Positions 10,780-20,606 of a stretch of 64,000 nucleotides of DNA are shown here, piece by piece. Position numbers and translations under genes: made by a program. Below the pieces are notes generated by a model. The model made no database searches. It was not told the DNA's origin and worked only from the letters and a program-made list of their open reading frames with translations. The number at the start of each line of letters is the position of its first letter. Position 1 is the stretch's first letter. Origin of the DNA: Adiantum capillus-veneris (lineage: Eukaryota; Streptophyta; Polypodiopsida; Polypodiales; Pteridaceae); NCBI GenBank assembly GCA_014529385.2, contig CM043949.1, forward strand, positions 111,269,977 to 111,333,976. The letters are read 5' to 3'.

Positions 10780-13700
10780 ATGGCTGACAATAATCAAGAG
10801 AGTAGAATGAACATTGATAGCTTTGATTTTGCACATGAAGGTGCTAATGATGATGCTCCCATGTTTGTGAATTATCTTGTGACTAGGTTGCAACAAGCTA
10901 TGGGCAACCCTACCTTGCAAGCCGAAGTTACTCAACAACTTCGTGCCTATGGAATTTCCCTTCCTCTCCAAGAGGAGAGAGAGCTTAGGAGGCCTCTTGA
11001 AGAGACCCCCAAAAGAAGACTCTCTTCCATTCGAGAGGAGGAATCCAAAGAGAAAGAAAGCAATGAAAGTCTAAGTTCTTCTGAAGATGTGGCTCCACGA
11101 AGAAGGCGGTCTAGACGATCGCCTACTCCTCCCAAGAGGAAAAGAGCAACCCATAGTCCTTCTCCTCATCACTCTCAAAGGCAAGAGAGGAAACAAAGGA
11201 AGAAAAGGGCTAGGAAGAGGTCACCCTCTTCTCCTTCTTCTTCACCTTCCTTCTCTTCCGATGAAAGTTATGGCTATTCTCCTAGAGAATACAAGAGGGG
11301 AGGGCATCACAAATCATTTCCTGCATGGCGAAGGTCACAAAAGCTAAAGAAGTTCAAGGAGGGAGGAAAGAGTATCTCTTTTCTCACCTACGATGGCACC
11401 TTTGGTGCTACCGACAAAGTGTTGGCCTTCATCCAGCAATTTGATGCGGCCTTTGGGGACGAGGGCTTCACAGAGTCCTCCAAGCTACGCCATGTAGCTA
11501 TGCACTTCCAGAAATCAGCTCGTCAATGGTGGGCTAGCCTTCGTGGCAATGGAGAAGCCCCAAAGACATGGAAAACTCTACGAGTTTCCATCATGAAGCA
11601 ATTTCTTCCAAGCGATACTAAAGATAAAGTTCTTACCGAATGGCGCGGCTTGAAGCTCCTCTCTCATGAGTCTATCAACAAGTATGTAGATAAGTTTTGG
11701 GATTTACATCTCAAAGCTACTGTCTTTCAAAAGATAGACTTTGCCGAGAAAAGACAACAATTCTGTGCGGGATTACCTGAAGAGATGGCCGAATATATCA
11801 ACTCTCAACGGTCTGGTACTATTACCGAAGTAATCCACCACACCATGGTTGCTTCACGCATCAATTTCCATCAAGGGGCTAGACGTAATGTCAAGCCCAT
11901 GGAAAACAAAGATAAAAATGATGCAAAGGGGAAATCCAATGCTCAAAATAATTCCCAAGGCACTTCCAACAACAACAACAACAATCGGTCCAAGGAGAAG
12001 GGAGTTTACAAAGGTAAAAACAAACTCTCTCCTGAAGAGCTTGAAGCTTTTCGCAAGGACCATAAGTGTTTCAAGTGTGGGGAGCAAGGACATGGCTATC
12101 GTTCTTGCCCCAAGAAGAATACTCGCAATGAGACTCCTAGGGCTTCCACCATCGAAGCTCCAAAAGAGGATGCTCATTGCAAAGGATCATCACTCTCCTA
12201 TGCTTGGGGAAAGGTAAGAGAGCATGATGCCTTCATCTTGTTTGACCCTGGCTCTACTCTCAACTTCATATCAATAGAGTTGGCCACCAAGTTGGGCATT
12301 CAAGCTTTTGAGATGGGAGATATAGTAACAGCTGATGCAGCTTTCAAGGGACAACAAGCCTCCGTTACTCCCTTGATTGGGAAGTTGAGGCTTCATGTCC
12401 AAAGCTATGTCGACAAAGAAGACTTCTTCATCTCTCCCCTCCAACATCAGGATGTTATCCTAGGGGCACCATGGTTTGATCGCATGGCTGCCAACATGAA
12501 GTTCCCTGAAAGGAGAATTTACTTCACCTACAGGGGAAAGAACATGTATATAGATGCTAGTGAGCGTGGTCGCACTATTCCACTTGTAAATCCTCTTTCT
12601 TTTGATAAATCAATGAAGAGCTTAGTTTCTGCGTACATGATTTATGTCAAAGAGTCTCTAAAAGCTAATAATGTTTCATCAAATGAAAATGATAGGAATC
12701 AAGAAGAGTTAGACTTGTCTACTTTTCTAAAAGGATTCCAAGATGTGTTCATCGATGATATCCCTATGGACCTACCTCCAAAACGAGGGGATGATGACCA
12801 TCGTATTGAGCTCCTTCCAGGAAGCTCACCGCCTAGCAAACCTCCTTATCGAGTCTCACAAGCTCAACAAGAGGAGATCATGAGGCAAGTACAAGAGCTG
12901 GTAGACAAAGGAATGGTGAGGCCTAGTTCCTCTCCCTTTTGTTCTCCAGTCCTTTTAGTGCAAAAGAAAGATGGTACATACTGTATGTGTGTGGACTATC
13001 GAGCACTAAACCATATCACTATCAAAAACAGATTTCCCGTACCTCGGGTAGAAGATCTGTTTGATAAGCTACAAGGCTCTACCTACTTCAGTAGGATTGA
13101 CCTTAAGAGTGGCTATCATCAAATAAGGATAGTGGATGAGGATATCTTAAAGACCGCGTTTCGCACAACATTTGGTCTTTATGAATATCTAGTCATGCCT
13201 TTTGGCTTGACTAATGCACCAGTTAGGTTCAATCGTTTGATGGAGAAAATTTTTAGACCATATCAAAAATTCACTGGAGTGTTCTTCGATGATATCATCA
13301 TCTACTCCAAGTCTTTGGAGGAACATAAGCAACATCTCCAAGTGATTTTTCAAGCCTTGAGGGAGAACAAACTTTTTCTCAACCAAAAGAAAAGTGAATT
13401 CTTCCTTCAAGAGATTCAATATCTAGGCCATATTATCTCTCACGATGGTATTCGTATGGATCCTTCAAAGTTAGAGGTAATAAAATCATGGCCTAACCCA
13501 AGGAATCTACATGAGCTAAGAAGCTTTATTGGTATGTGTGCATACTATAGACGCTTCATAGCAAAATTCTCTCAAGTAGCAGGACCACTACACGACTTAA
13601 CCAAGAAGAACGTTAAGTTTGTATGGACTGCTAAGGAGCAAAATTCTTTTGAAAAACTCAAAGAGAAGCTTACTTCCCAACCAGTCCTCGTGCTTCCGGA

Positions 13701-14697
13701 TCTCTCAAAGCCATTTGAGGTCCAATGTGATGCTTGTGGTGATTGCCTTGGAGCGGTTTTGCTTCAAGAAGGGCATGCCATAGCATATGAGAGCCGAAGG
13801 CTCAATGGTGATGAACGAGTCTTGGGCATTTATGAGAAAGAGCTTTTAGCTGTTCTACATGCCCTAGACACATGGAAGCACTACCTATTGGGGACTCCAT
13901 TTATCCTACGAACCGACCACCAAAGTCTCAAGTATTTCATGACGCAAACCAAGCTTTCCGACAAACAAATGAGGTGGGCAAATTTTCTTTCGCAATTTAA
14001 TTTCCATATTGCTCACATAGCTGGTAAGCACAATCAAGTTGCCGATGCACTTTCACGACGACCAAAAGTTAATGCGGTGTCTATAGCTACTCACAATGAT
14101 CTATCCTCTATGATAGATGAGTATGCTACTGACCCTGACTTTAGAGACATAATGTCAGCCCTTGCTTTGGGGAAGAAAGAGGAACCATTCACCTTGCAGG
14201 ATGGTTATCTTCTCCACGGAAATAGGCTATGTGTTACCCATTCCCTTCGTGAGAAGGTTATGTATGAATCCCATGCTCCTCCATATGCAGGGCATAGAGG
14301 TATTCAACCTACTCTCCGAGGAGTAGAGACGTATTTCTATTGGCCTACCATGAAAGTGGACATACAAGAGTATGTTTCAAAATGTGTAGTATGCCAAAAG
14401 ACCAAGTATGATAGAGGGAAGCAACCTGGATTACTCCAGCCATTGCCTATTCCAAATTCACCATGGGAGAGTATATCCATGGATTTCATCTTTGGATTAC
14501 CCAAGTCTATCCATGGGAATACAGGAATATGGACAATAGTCGACAGGTTTAGCAAGCAAGCACATTTTATTCCTGTCAAAAAGACTATTAAGGAACATCA
14601 AATGGCAACTCTCTTCATATCTCAGATTTTCAAACACCATGGATTACCCACATCTATCGTGTCAGATAGAGATCCTAGAATGACCAGTAATTTCTAG
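10780..14697 (+). CDS. gag-pol polyprotein of chromovirus element 1, cut by an amber stop in integrase
   Basis: One frame of 1305 codons encodes gag and most of pol. The N-terminus (about residues 68-165) is acidic and then very rich in Arg, Ser, Lys and Pro. The retrotransposon gag domain lies at about 200-370 (QWWASLRGNG, LPSDTKDKVLTEWRGL), a CCHC knuckle CFKCGEQGHGYRSC at about 430-443, and an aspartic protease with LFDPGS near 487. Reverse transcriptase has YFSRIDLKSGYHQ near 769 and the catalytic FFDD near 835. RNase H has CDACGDCLGAVL near 980 and TDHQSLKYF near 1045. Integrase has an HHCC finger (CVVC near 1203) and catalytic Asp residues at MDF (about 1234) and SDRD (about 1295). The ATG at 10780 is the first in frame after the leader. 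TAG at 14695-14697 replaces the TGG found in element 2. Confidence 0.95.
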   Translation: MADNNQESRMNIDSFDFAHEGANDDAPMFVNYLVTRLQQAMGNPTLQAEVTQQLRAYGISLPLQEERELRRPLEETPKRRLSSIREEESKEKESNESLSSSEDVAPRRRRSRRSPTPPKRKRATHSPSPHHSQRQERKQRKKRARKRSPSSPSSSPSFSSDESYGYSPREYKRGGHHKSFPAWRRSQKLKKFKEGGKSISFLTYDGTFGATDKVLAFIQQFDAAFGDEGFTESSKLRHVAMHFQKSARQWWASLRGNGEAPKTWKTLRVSIMKQFLPSDTKDKVLTEWRGLKLLSHESINKYVDKFWDLHLKATVFQKIDFAEKRQQFCAGLPEEMAEYINSQRSGTITEVIHHTMVASRINFHQGARRNVKPMENKDKNDAKGKSNAQNNSQGTSNNNNNNRSKEKGVYKGKNKLSPEELEAFRKDHKCFKCGEQGHGYRSCPKKNTRNETPRASTIEAPKEDAHCKGSSLSYAWGKVREHDAFILFDPGSTLNFISIELATKLGIQAFEMGDIVTADAAFKGQQASVTPLIGKLRLHVQSYVDKEDFFISPLQHQDVILGAPWFDRMAANMKFPERRIYFTYRGKNMYIDASERGRTIPLVNPLSFDKSMKSLVSAYMIYVKESLKANNVSSNENDRNQEELDLSTFLKGFQDVFIDDIPMDLPPKRGDDDHRIELLPGSSPPSKPPYRVSQAQQEEIMRQVQELVDKGMVRPSSSPFCSPVLLVQKKDGTYCMCVDYRALNHITIKNRFPVPRVEDLFDKLQGSTYFSRIDLKSGYHQIRIVDEDILKTAFRTTFGLYEYLVMPFGLTNAPVRFNRLMEKIFRPYQKFTGVFFDDIIIYSKSLEEHKQHLQVIFQALRENKLFLNQKKSEFFLQEIQYLGHIISHDGIRMDPSKLEVIKSWPNPRNLHELRSFIGMCAYYRRFIAKFSQVAGPLHDLTKKNVKFVWTAKEQNSFEKLKEKLTSQPVLVLPDLSKPFEVQCDACGDCLGAVLLQEGHAIAYESRRLNGDERVLGIYEKELLAVLHALDTWKHYLLGTPFILRTDHQSLKYFMTQTKLSDKQMRWANFLSQFNFHIAHIAGKHNQVADALSRRPKVNAVSIATHNDLSSMIDEYATDPDFRDIMSALALGKKEEPFTLQDGYLLHGNRLCVTHSLREKVMYESHAPPYAGHRGIQPTLRGVETYFYWPTMKVDIQEYVSKCVVCQKTKYDRGKQPGLLQPLPIPNSPWESISMDFIFGLPKSIHGNTGIWTIVDRFSKQAHFIPVKKTIKEHQMATLFISQIFKHHGLPTSIVSDRDPRMTSNF

Positions 14698-15560
14698 AAA
14701 GGTCTCTTTGAAAATCTAGGAACAAGATTGAATTTCTCTTCGGCCTATCACCAACAAACGGATGGCCAAAGTGAGATAGCCAATCTTACGATACTCGATC
14801 TACTCAAGACTTATGTTACCGAAGTAGATCAACGCTCACAATGGGAAAAGTATTTACCGCTAGTAGAGTATGCCTACAATAATACTGTACATACTTCTAC
14901 GGGCAAAGCACCTTTCGAGATCATAGAAGGAAGACCTAAAAGTCCCTTGCTACTAAAAGTACATGGGAAGATCTTCGCCGCCGATGAGTATAGCCGTGAC
15001 CTACAAGAATATTTTCAAAAGATTAGGGAGGCTATACCATCTCTCAACAAAGGCAAAAAGCTGCTGCTGATAAGCACAGAAGAGCCTTAATGTTCAAAGA
15101 AAATGATTGGGTCTTACTCAAGTTTCCTAAGGCTCGATTAAGGCAAACGACGGGCAAAAATCCTACGGGCCATCAAAAGTATTATGCTAAACTAGCAAAA
15201 AGATACTATGGTCCTTTCCAAATCTTGAAGCCTATCAATGAGACGGCTTATCAACTCAAGTTGCCCAACCATTGGCTTATACACAATGCCTTTCATGTAA
15301 GCTTACTTAAGCTCTACAAAGGAGAGCCACCAATTGAACCAATTATTGAAGACCCTCCCGAAGTTGAAGACCAAGAAGAGGTGCTACAACCCGAAGCTAT
15401 CCTTCGGCATGAAGACAAGGTACTACGACATGGTAAGATTATCCGACGGTATCTTATTAAGTTCAAAAATTATCCTTTTGAAGATGCTAAATGGATGCAA
15501 GGAGTACAACTTAAGGATAGTATGAACCTTGTCAATGCTTACAATGCTACATTAGAGTAA
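14698..15560 (+). pseudogene. Rest of element 1 integrase with C-terminal chromodomain
   Basis: Beyond the amber the same frame continues with the integrase segment that holds the third catalytic residue (TDGQSE, near 14760). At about 15035 one G is missing relative to element 3, so the frame shifts. The remaining 156 codons (15090-15560) are open in the new frame. They contain a GPFQILKPINETAYQLKLP segment typical of chromoviral integrase tails and a chromodomain-like end (EAILRHEDKVLRHG, YLIKFKNYPFEDAKW). In chromoviruses this domain is thought to steer integration to certain chromatin marks. Element 1 therefore cannot make a complete integrase by standard decoding. Confidence 0.9.
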
Positions 15561-15906
15561 GCAAATGTACAAATTTCTTTTAAATAACTCATGTTTTTGT
15601 CTTATATGACTAGTCCTCTTTTTAATTGTGCACCAATTTAACTAGTATGCATGCTTAGAATCATGTTTGTGATGACGACGTCTCTCAAACACCAAGTAGA
15701 ATTTGTCACTCTACTTTGGGAGAATGAAATGGACTAAAGAGCAGACATGCTTGCGGCAGCTATGTCTCCCAAGCACCAAATGGATTAGTCATCCATCTTG
15801 GAAAGATGTCGTAGGGTAAAAAGGGATCCTTTACCCGCTAAGTACGATTGACTAATGACTAAGACTTTATCTCTTCTACCTCATAGTCGAGGACGACTAT
15901 GATTTC
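15561..15906 (+). other. Element 1 3' untranslated region
   Basis: No ORF is seen. Two blocks about 100 bp apart resemble each other (CGTCTCTCAAACACCAAGTAG with CACTCTACTTTGGGAGA, and ATGTCTCCCAAGCACCAAATGG with CATCCATCTTGGAAAG). Each contains a short inverted pair. A CATAGTCG-AGGA-CGACTATG stem-loop precedes the polypurine tract. Confidence 0.6.
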
Positions 15907-15919
15907 AAGAGAGAGGTAA
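15907..15919 (+). other. Element 1 polypurine tract
   Basis: AAGAGAGAGGTAA directly abuts the TGTCATAAAAT start of the 3' LTR, the expected plus-strand primer position. Confidence 0.85.
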
Positions 15920-17558
15920 TGTCATAAAATCTAATATCTAACTAACCCAAATGATTTTCTCATATTAAATTGATCACTTAATGTGGGAGAATAAACGGGA
16001 ACAAGTGTTAAGATATAGGTATGTGCTTTTAGATCTATCTCAACACGGGGCCAATGTAAAGGGGCCCAAAAGGGAGATGGTCTATCAAAGAGCAAGGCTA
16101 ACCAATGGAGCATAAGACCTTAGGGTTAGCTTCATTGAAGACCTCCAATAAATGTGTGTAAAAGTCCTTTTGACCTTAAGTAAGCTAGGGCTGAGCTTGT
16201 AGGGCTGAGCTTGAGGTGGGAACCCGGCCCAAGCTCGAGGTGCTTGTCCTGCTTGAGGTGCTTGTCATGCTTGAGGTGTTTTTCATGCTTGAGGTGCTTG
16301 ATTAAGATGCTTGAGGTGCTTGACTGGCTCCATGCTTGAGGTGCTTGACTTGCTGCATGATTAAAGTACTTGAGGTGCCTTGAGAAGCTTGCCTGAGATG
16401 CTTGTGGGAACCCCCCCTAGTTCAAGTGCTTTGTCATGCTTGGTGAGTAAGGTGCTTGATCACCTAAAAGTCAAAAGCATTCCTACAAGAGGGGGGGTGA
16501 GCCCTTTTCCTAGGGCCTGGAGAGAGAACACCCACTCACACACACAAGGGAAGCCCATCTTGAAGAGGCAGCAAGGACACATGTCAGGCCCCTACCCATG
16601 TTACCTTCATGTGTTGCTTGAAGCCTATTGGCTAGGCTTCAAAGGGGTCCAATGATAAATTACATGAATTATCTAATTGTTTTAGCATTTATCAAGTCCT
16701 CTCTCTCAAAGGGGAAAGGGGGACACTTGTCCCAAGGCTACCCATGTTGCTTGTAATGGCTCCTGCTTGTGATTGGCTAGGCCTGGAGGGGTCCAATGAG
16801 CTTCAGGCATGAGCTACAAGGGGGGGTCGACCCAAGCAAGCTAGGGGGGTGCCTAGGGGGTATACTCACCCACACACACTCACAAGCACTCTCATTGTGT
16901 GATATGCAAAGTGCAAGAGCTCCCTCTCCAAGCAAGTAGAGGTTGAGAGCCTACACCAACACTCTTGTCTATGGAGTGCAAATCCAACCAAGAGCCATGC
17001 TTCAATGCTTAAGCTTGCCATCTCCTTCTTCTTCATTACTATGCTATTATGTATGCTAGCAACAAGAGTATGATAAGTGAGGAACTAATTCTTTCTCCTA
17101 CGAAATGTTTCTTCTTCCTCTTCCCTACCCTCATTCCCTGCTAGCTCTCTCCACCTTCGAAGGTGTTTGAGGTCTTGGGACTGAGGCTTGGGATAGTTAA
17201 AGCTTTCTTCAAGTTTATGTTATATTTGTGGTGCATGAAGCCTTCCATCTTCATGGCATCACCTAGGTCACAAGGAACACAAAGACTGTATTGTAACAAG
17301 TCTCTCTTTATGGGAGAAATCATAATACAAATGCCTATTGGAGGGGGGACCGGCTCCACATAAATCCGGTCCTCAATTGTTGTCATGTTCTCTAAACTCT
17401 CTCTCTTGCAAAAGTATTGTCTATGCCAAGTTAACTAATTGCTATGATTATGTTGCTATCTTCAATTATGTATACCCGCTATGCTCACAAAATCATTTCT
17501 TGAAAGTACTCTCATTAAATTCCGCTATTCTCAAATTGAATAGGCAAATTCCATTACA
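15920..17558 (+). repeat. Element 1 3' LTR (1639 bp)
   Basis: It is nearly identical to 8740-10364. The 14-bp length difference is a tandem duplication of TAGGGCTGAGCTTG near 16190. Seven substitutions were found by eye. Confidence 0.95.
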
Positions 17559-17829
17559 AAGCCTTAGTCATTAGTCAATCTTACTTAGCGGGTAGAGTAT
17601 CCCGTTTTACCCTACGACATCTTTTCAAGATGGATGACTAATCCAGTTGGTGCTTGGGAGACATAGCTGCCGCAAGCATGTCTGCTCTTTAGTCCATGTC
17701 ATTCTCCCAAAGTAGAGTGACAAATTCTACTTGAAACATGATTCTAAGCATGCATGCTAGTTAAATTTGTGCACAATTAAAACGAGTACTAGTCTTATAA
17801 GACAAAAACATGAGTCATTTAAAAGAAAT
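17559..17829 (-). other. Element 2 3' untranslated region, right part
   Basis: The sequence is the complement of the family 3' untranslated region. It continues directly from 8739 once element 1 and one AAGCC copy are removed. Confidence 0.85.
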
Positions 17830-20533
17830 TTATACATTTGCTTTCTCTAATGTAGCATTGTAAGCATTGACAAGGTTCATACTATCCTTAAGTTGTACTC
17901 CTTGCATCCATCTAGCATCTTCAAAAGGATAATGTTTGAACTTAATAAAATACCGTCGGATAATCTTACCATGTTGTAGTACCTTGTCTTCATGCCGAAG
18001 GACAGCTTCGGGTTGTAGCACCTCTTCTTGGTCTTCAACTTCGGGAGGGTCTTCAATAATTGGTTCAGTTGGTGGCTCTCCTTTGTAGGGCTTAAGTAGG
18101 CTTACATGAAAGGCATTCTGTATGAGCCAATGGTTGGGAAACTTGAGTTGATAAGCCGTCTCATTGATGGGCTTCAAGATTTGGAAAGGACCATAGTATC
18201 TTTTTGCTAGTTTAGCATAATACTTTCGATGGCCCGTAGGATTTTTGCCTGACGTTTGCCTCAATTGAGCCTTAGGAAACTTGAGTAAGATCCAATCATT
18301 TTCTTTGAACATTAAGGCTCTTCTGTGCTTATCAGCAACATCTTTTTTCCTTTGTTGAGAGATGGATATAGCCTCCCTAATCTTTTCAAAAGATTCTTGT
18401 AGGTCACGGCTATACTCATCGGTGGCGAAGATCTTCCCATGTACTTTGAGTAGCAAGGGACTTTTAGGCCTTCCCTCAATGATCTCAAAAGTTGTTTTTC
18501 CCGTAGAAGTATGTACAGTATTATTGTAATCATACTCTACAAGAGGTAAGTACTTTTCCCATTGTGAGCGTTGATCTACTTCGGTAACATACGTCTTGAG
18601 TAGATAAAGTATCGTAAGACTGGCTATCTCACTTTGGCCATTCGTTTGTGGGTGATAGGCCGAAGAGAAATTCAATCTTGTTCCTAGATTTTCAAAGAGA
18701 TCTTTCCAGAAATTATTGGTAATTCTAGGATCTCTATCTGACACGATGGATGTGGGTAATCCATGGTGCTTGAAAATCTGAGATATGAAGAGAGTTGCCA
18801 TTTGAAGTGCCTTAATAGTCTTTTTGATAGGAATAAAATGTGCTTGCTTGCTAAACCTATCGACTATTGTCCATATTCCTGTATTCCCATGGATAGACTT
18901 GGGTAATCCAAAGATGAAATCCATGGATATACTCTCCCATGGTGAATTTGGAATAGGCAATGGTTGGAGTAATCCAGGTTGCTTCCCTCTATCATACTTG
19001 GTCTTTTGGCATACTACACATTTTGATACATACTCTTGTCTGTCCACTTTCATGGTAGGCCAATAGAAGTACGTCTCTACTCCTCGGAGAGTAGGTTGAA
19101 TACCTCTATGCCCCGCATATGGAGGAGCGTGGGATTCATACATAACTTTCTCACGAAGGGAATGGTTAACACATAGCCTATTGCCGTGGAGAAGATAACC
19201 ATTCTGCAAGGTGAATGGTTCCTCTTTCTTACCCAAAGTAAGGGCTGACATTATGTCTCTAAAGTCAGGGTTAGTAGCATACTCATCTATCATAGAGGCT
19301 AGATCATTGTGAGTAGCTATAGACACCGCATTAAATTTTGGTCGTCGTGAAAGTGTATCAACAACTTGATTGTGCTTACCATCTATGAGAGCAATATGGA
19401 AATTAAATTGCGAAAGAAAATTTGCCCACCTCATTTGTTTGTCGGAAAGCTTGTTTTGCGTCATGAAATACTTGAGACTTTGGTGGTCGGTTCGTAGGAT
19501 AAATGGGTCCCCAAAAGGTAGTGCTTCCATGTGTCTAGGGCATGTAGAATAGCTAAAAGCTCTTTCTCATAAATGCCCAAGACTCGTTCATCAATATTGA
19601 GCCTTCGGCTCTCATATGCTATGGCATGCCCTTCTTGAAGCAAAACTGCTCCAAGGCAATCACCACAAGCATCACATTGGACCTCAAATGGCTTTGAGAG
19701 ATCCGGAAGCATGAGGACTGGTTGGGAAGTAAGTTTCTCTTTGAGATTTTCAAAAGCATTTTGCTCCTTAGCAGTCCATACAAACTTAACGTTCTTCTTA
19801 GTTAAGTCGTGTAGTGGTCCTGCTACTTGAGAGAATTTTGCTATGAAGCGTCTATAGTATGCGCACATACCAACAAAGATTCTTAGCTCATGTAGATTTC
19901 TTGGGTTAGGCCATGCTTTTATTACCTCGAGCTTTGATGGATCCATTTGGATACCATCTTTGAAGATAATATGACCTAGGTATTGAATCTCTTGAAGGAA
20001 GAATTCGCTTTTCTTTTGGTTGAGATAAAGCTTGTTCTCCCTCAATGCTTGAAAAATCACTTGGAGATGTTGCTTATGTTCCTCCAAAGACATGGAGTAG
20101 ATGATAATATCATCAAAGAACACTCCAGTGAATTTGCGATCTGGTCTAAAAATTTTCTCCATCAAACGATTGAACGTAGCTGGTGCATTAGTCAAGCCAA
20201 AAGGCATGACCTGATATTCATAAAGACCAAACGTTGTGCGAAACGCGGTCTTTAAGATATCTTCATCCACTATCCTTATTTGATGATAGCCACTCTTAAG
20301 GTCAATCCTACTGAAGTAGGTAGAGCCTTGTAGCTTATCAAACAGATCTTCTACCCAAGGTACGGGAAATCTGTTTTTGATAGTGATATGGTTTAGTGCT
20401 CAATAGTCCACACACATACGGTATGTACCATCTTTCTTTTGCACTAAAAGGACTGGAGAACAAAAGGGAGAGGAACTAGGCCTCACCATCCCTTTGTCTA
20501 CCAGCTCTTGTACTTGCCTCATGATCTCCTCTT
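17830..20533 (-). pseudogene. Element 2 pol remnant: RT, RNase H, integrase, chromodomain
   Basis: The minus-strand pol starts inside the reverse transcriptase (EEIMRQVQELVDKGMVRP) and runs to the chromodomain end near 17830. A CGA-to-TGA change makes a stop at 20402-20400 in the MCVDYR segment. A 1-bp deletion near 19508 (CCCAT for CTCCAT) breaks RNase H within GTPFILRTDHQ. The integrase half (19530-17830, 566 codons) is open and keeps TNNFWKDLF, that is, the tryptophan that is an amber codon in elements 1 and 3, as well as SDRD and QTNGQSE. Gag, protease and the RT N-terminus are missing, so the copy is dead. Confidence 0.95.
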
Positions 20534-20606
20534 CTTGAACAATACTTTTGCAAGAGAGAGAATTTAGTTTCCCTACGTACTCTATGGAACTATGCATGAA
20601 ACAATA
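20534..20606. other. Deletion scar with templated filler
   Basis: Between the truncated pol and the truncated LTR lie a 33-bp piece of LTR (CTTGAACAATACTTTTGC...), then a 30-bp block (20566-20595) that is identical to 32945-32974, then a short unplaced piece. The second LTR copy of the same motif follows at 20612. Short patches copied from elsewhere at a deletion junction are typical of plant double-strand break repair. Confidence 0.8.

Larger units (their letters stand above)
8740..17558 (+). mobile_element. Chromovirus element 1 (Ty3/gypsy), near-complete
   Basis: A structurally complete LTR retrotransposon has 5' LTR, primer site, leader, gag-pol, polypurine tract and 3' LTR, flanked by a perfect 5-bp duplication AAGCC (8735-8739 and 17559-17563). 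Comparing the two LTRs by eye I find seven substitutions and one 14-bp tandem duplication, so it is the youngest of the three copies. It inserted into element 2. Its coding region carries one amber stop (14695-14697) and one 1-bp deletion near 15035. Confidence 0.95.

Noticed and set aside
14695-14697. Programmed readthrough of the integrase amber
   Set aside because: The bases after TAG (AAAGGT) do not match the known CARYYA readthrough context. It remains open only as a hypothesis based on sharing between copies.
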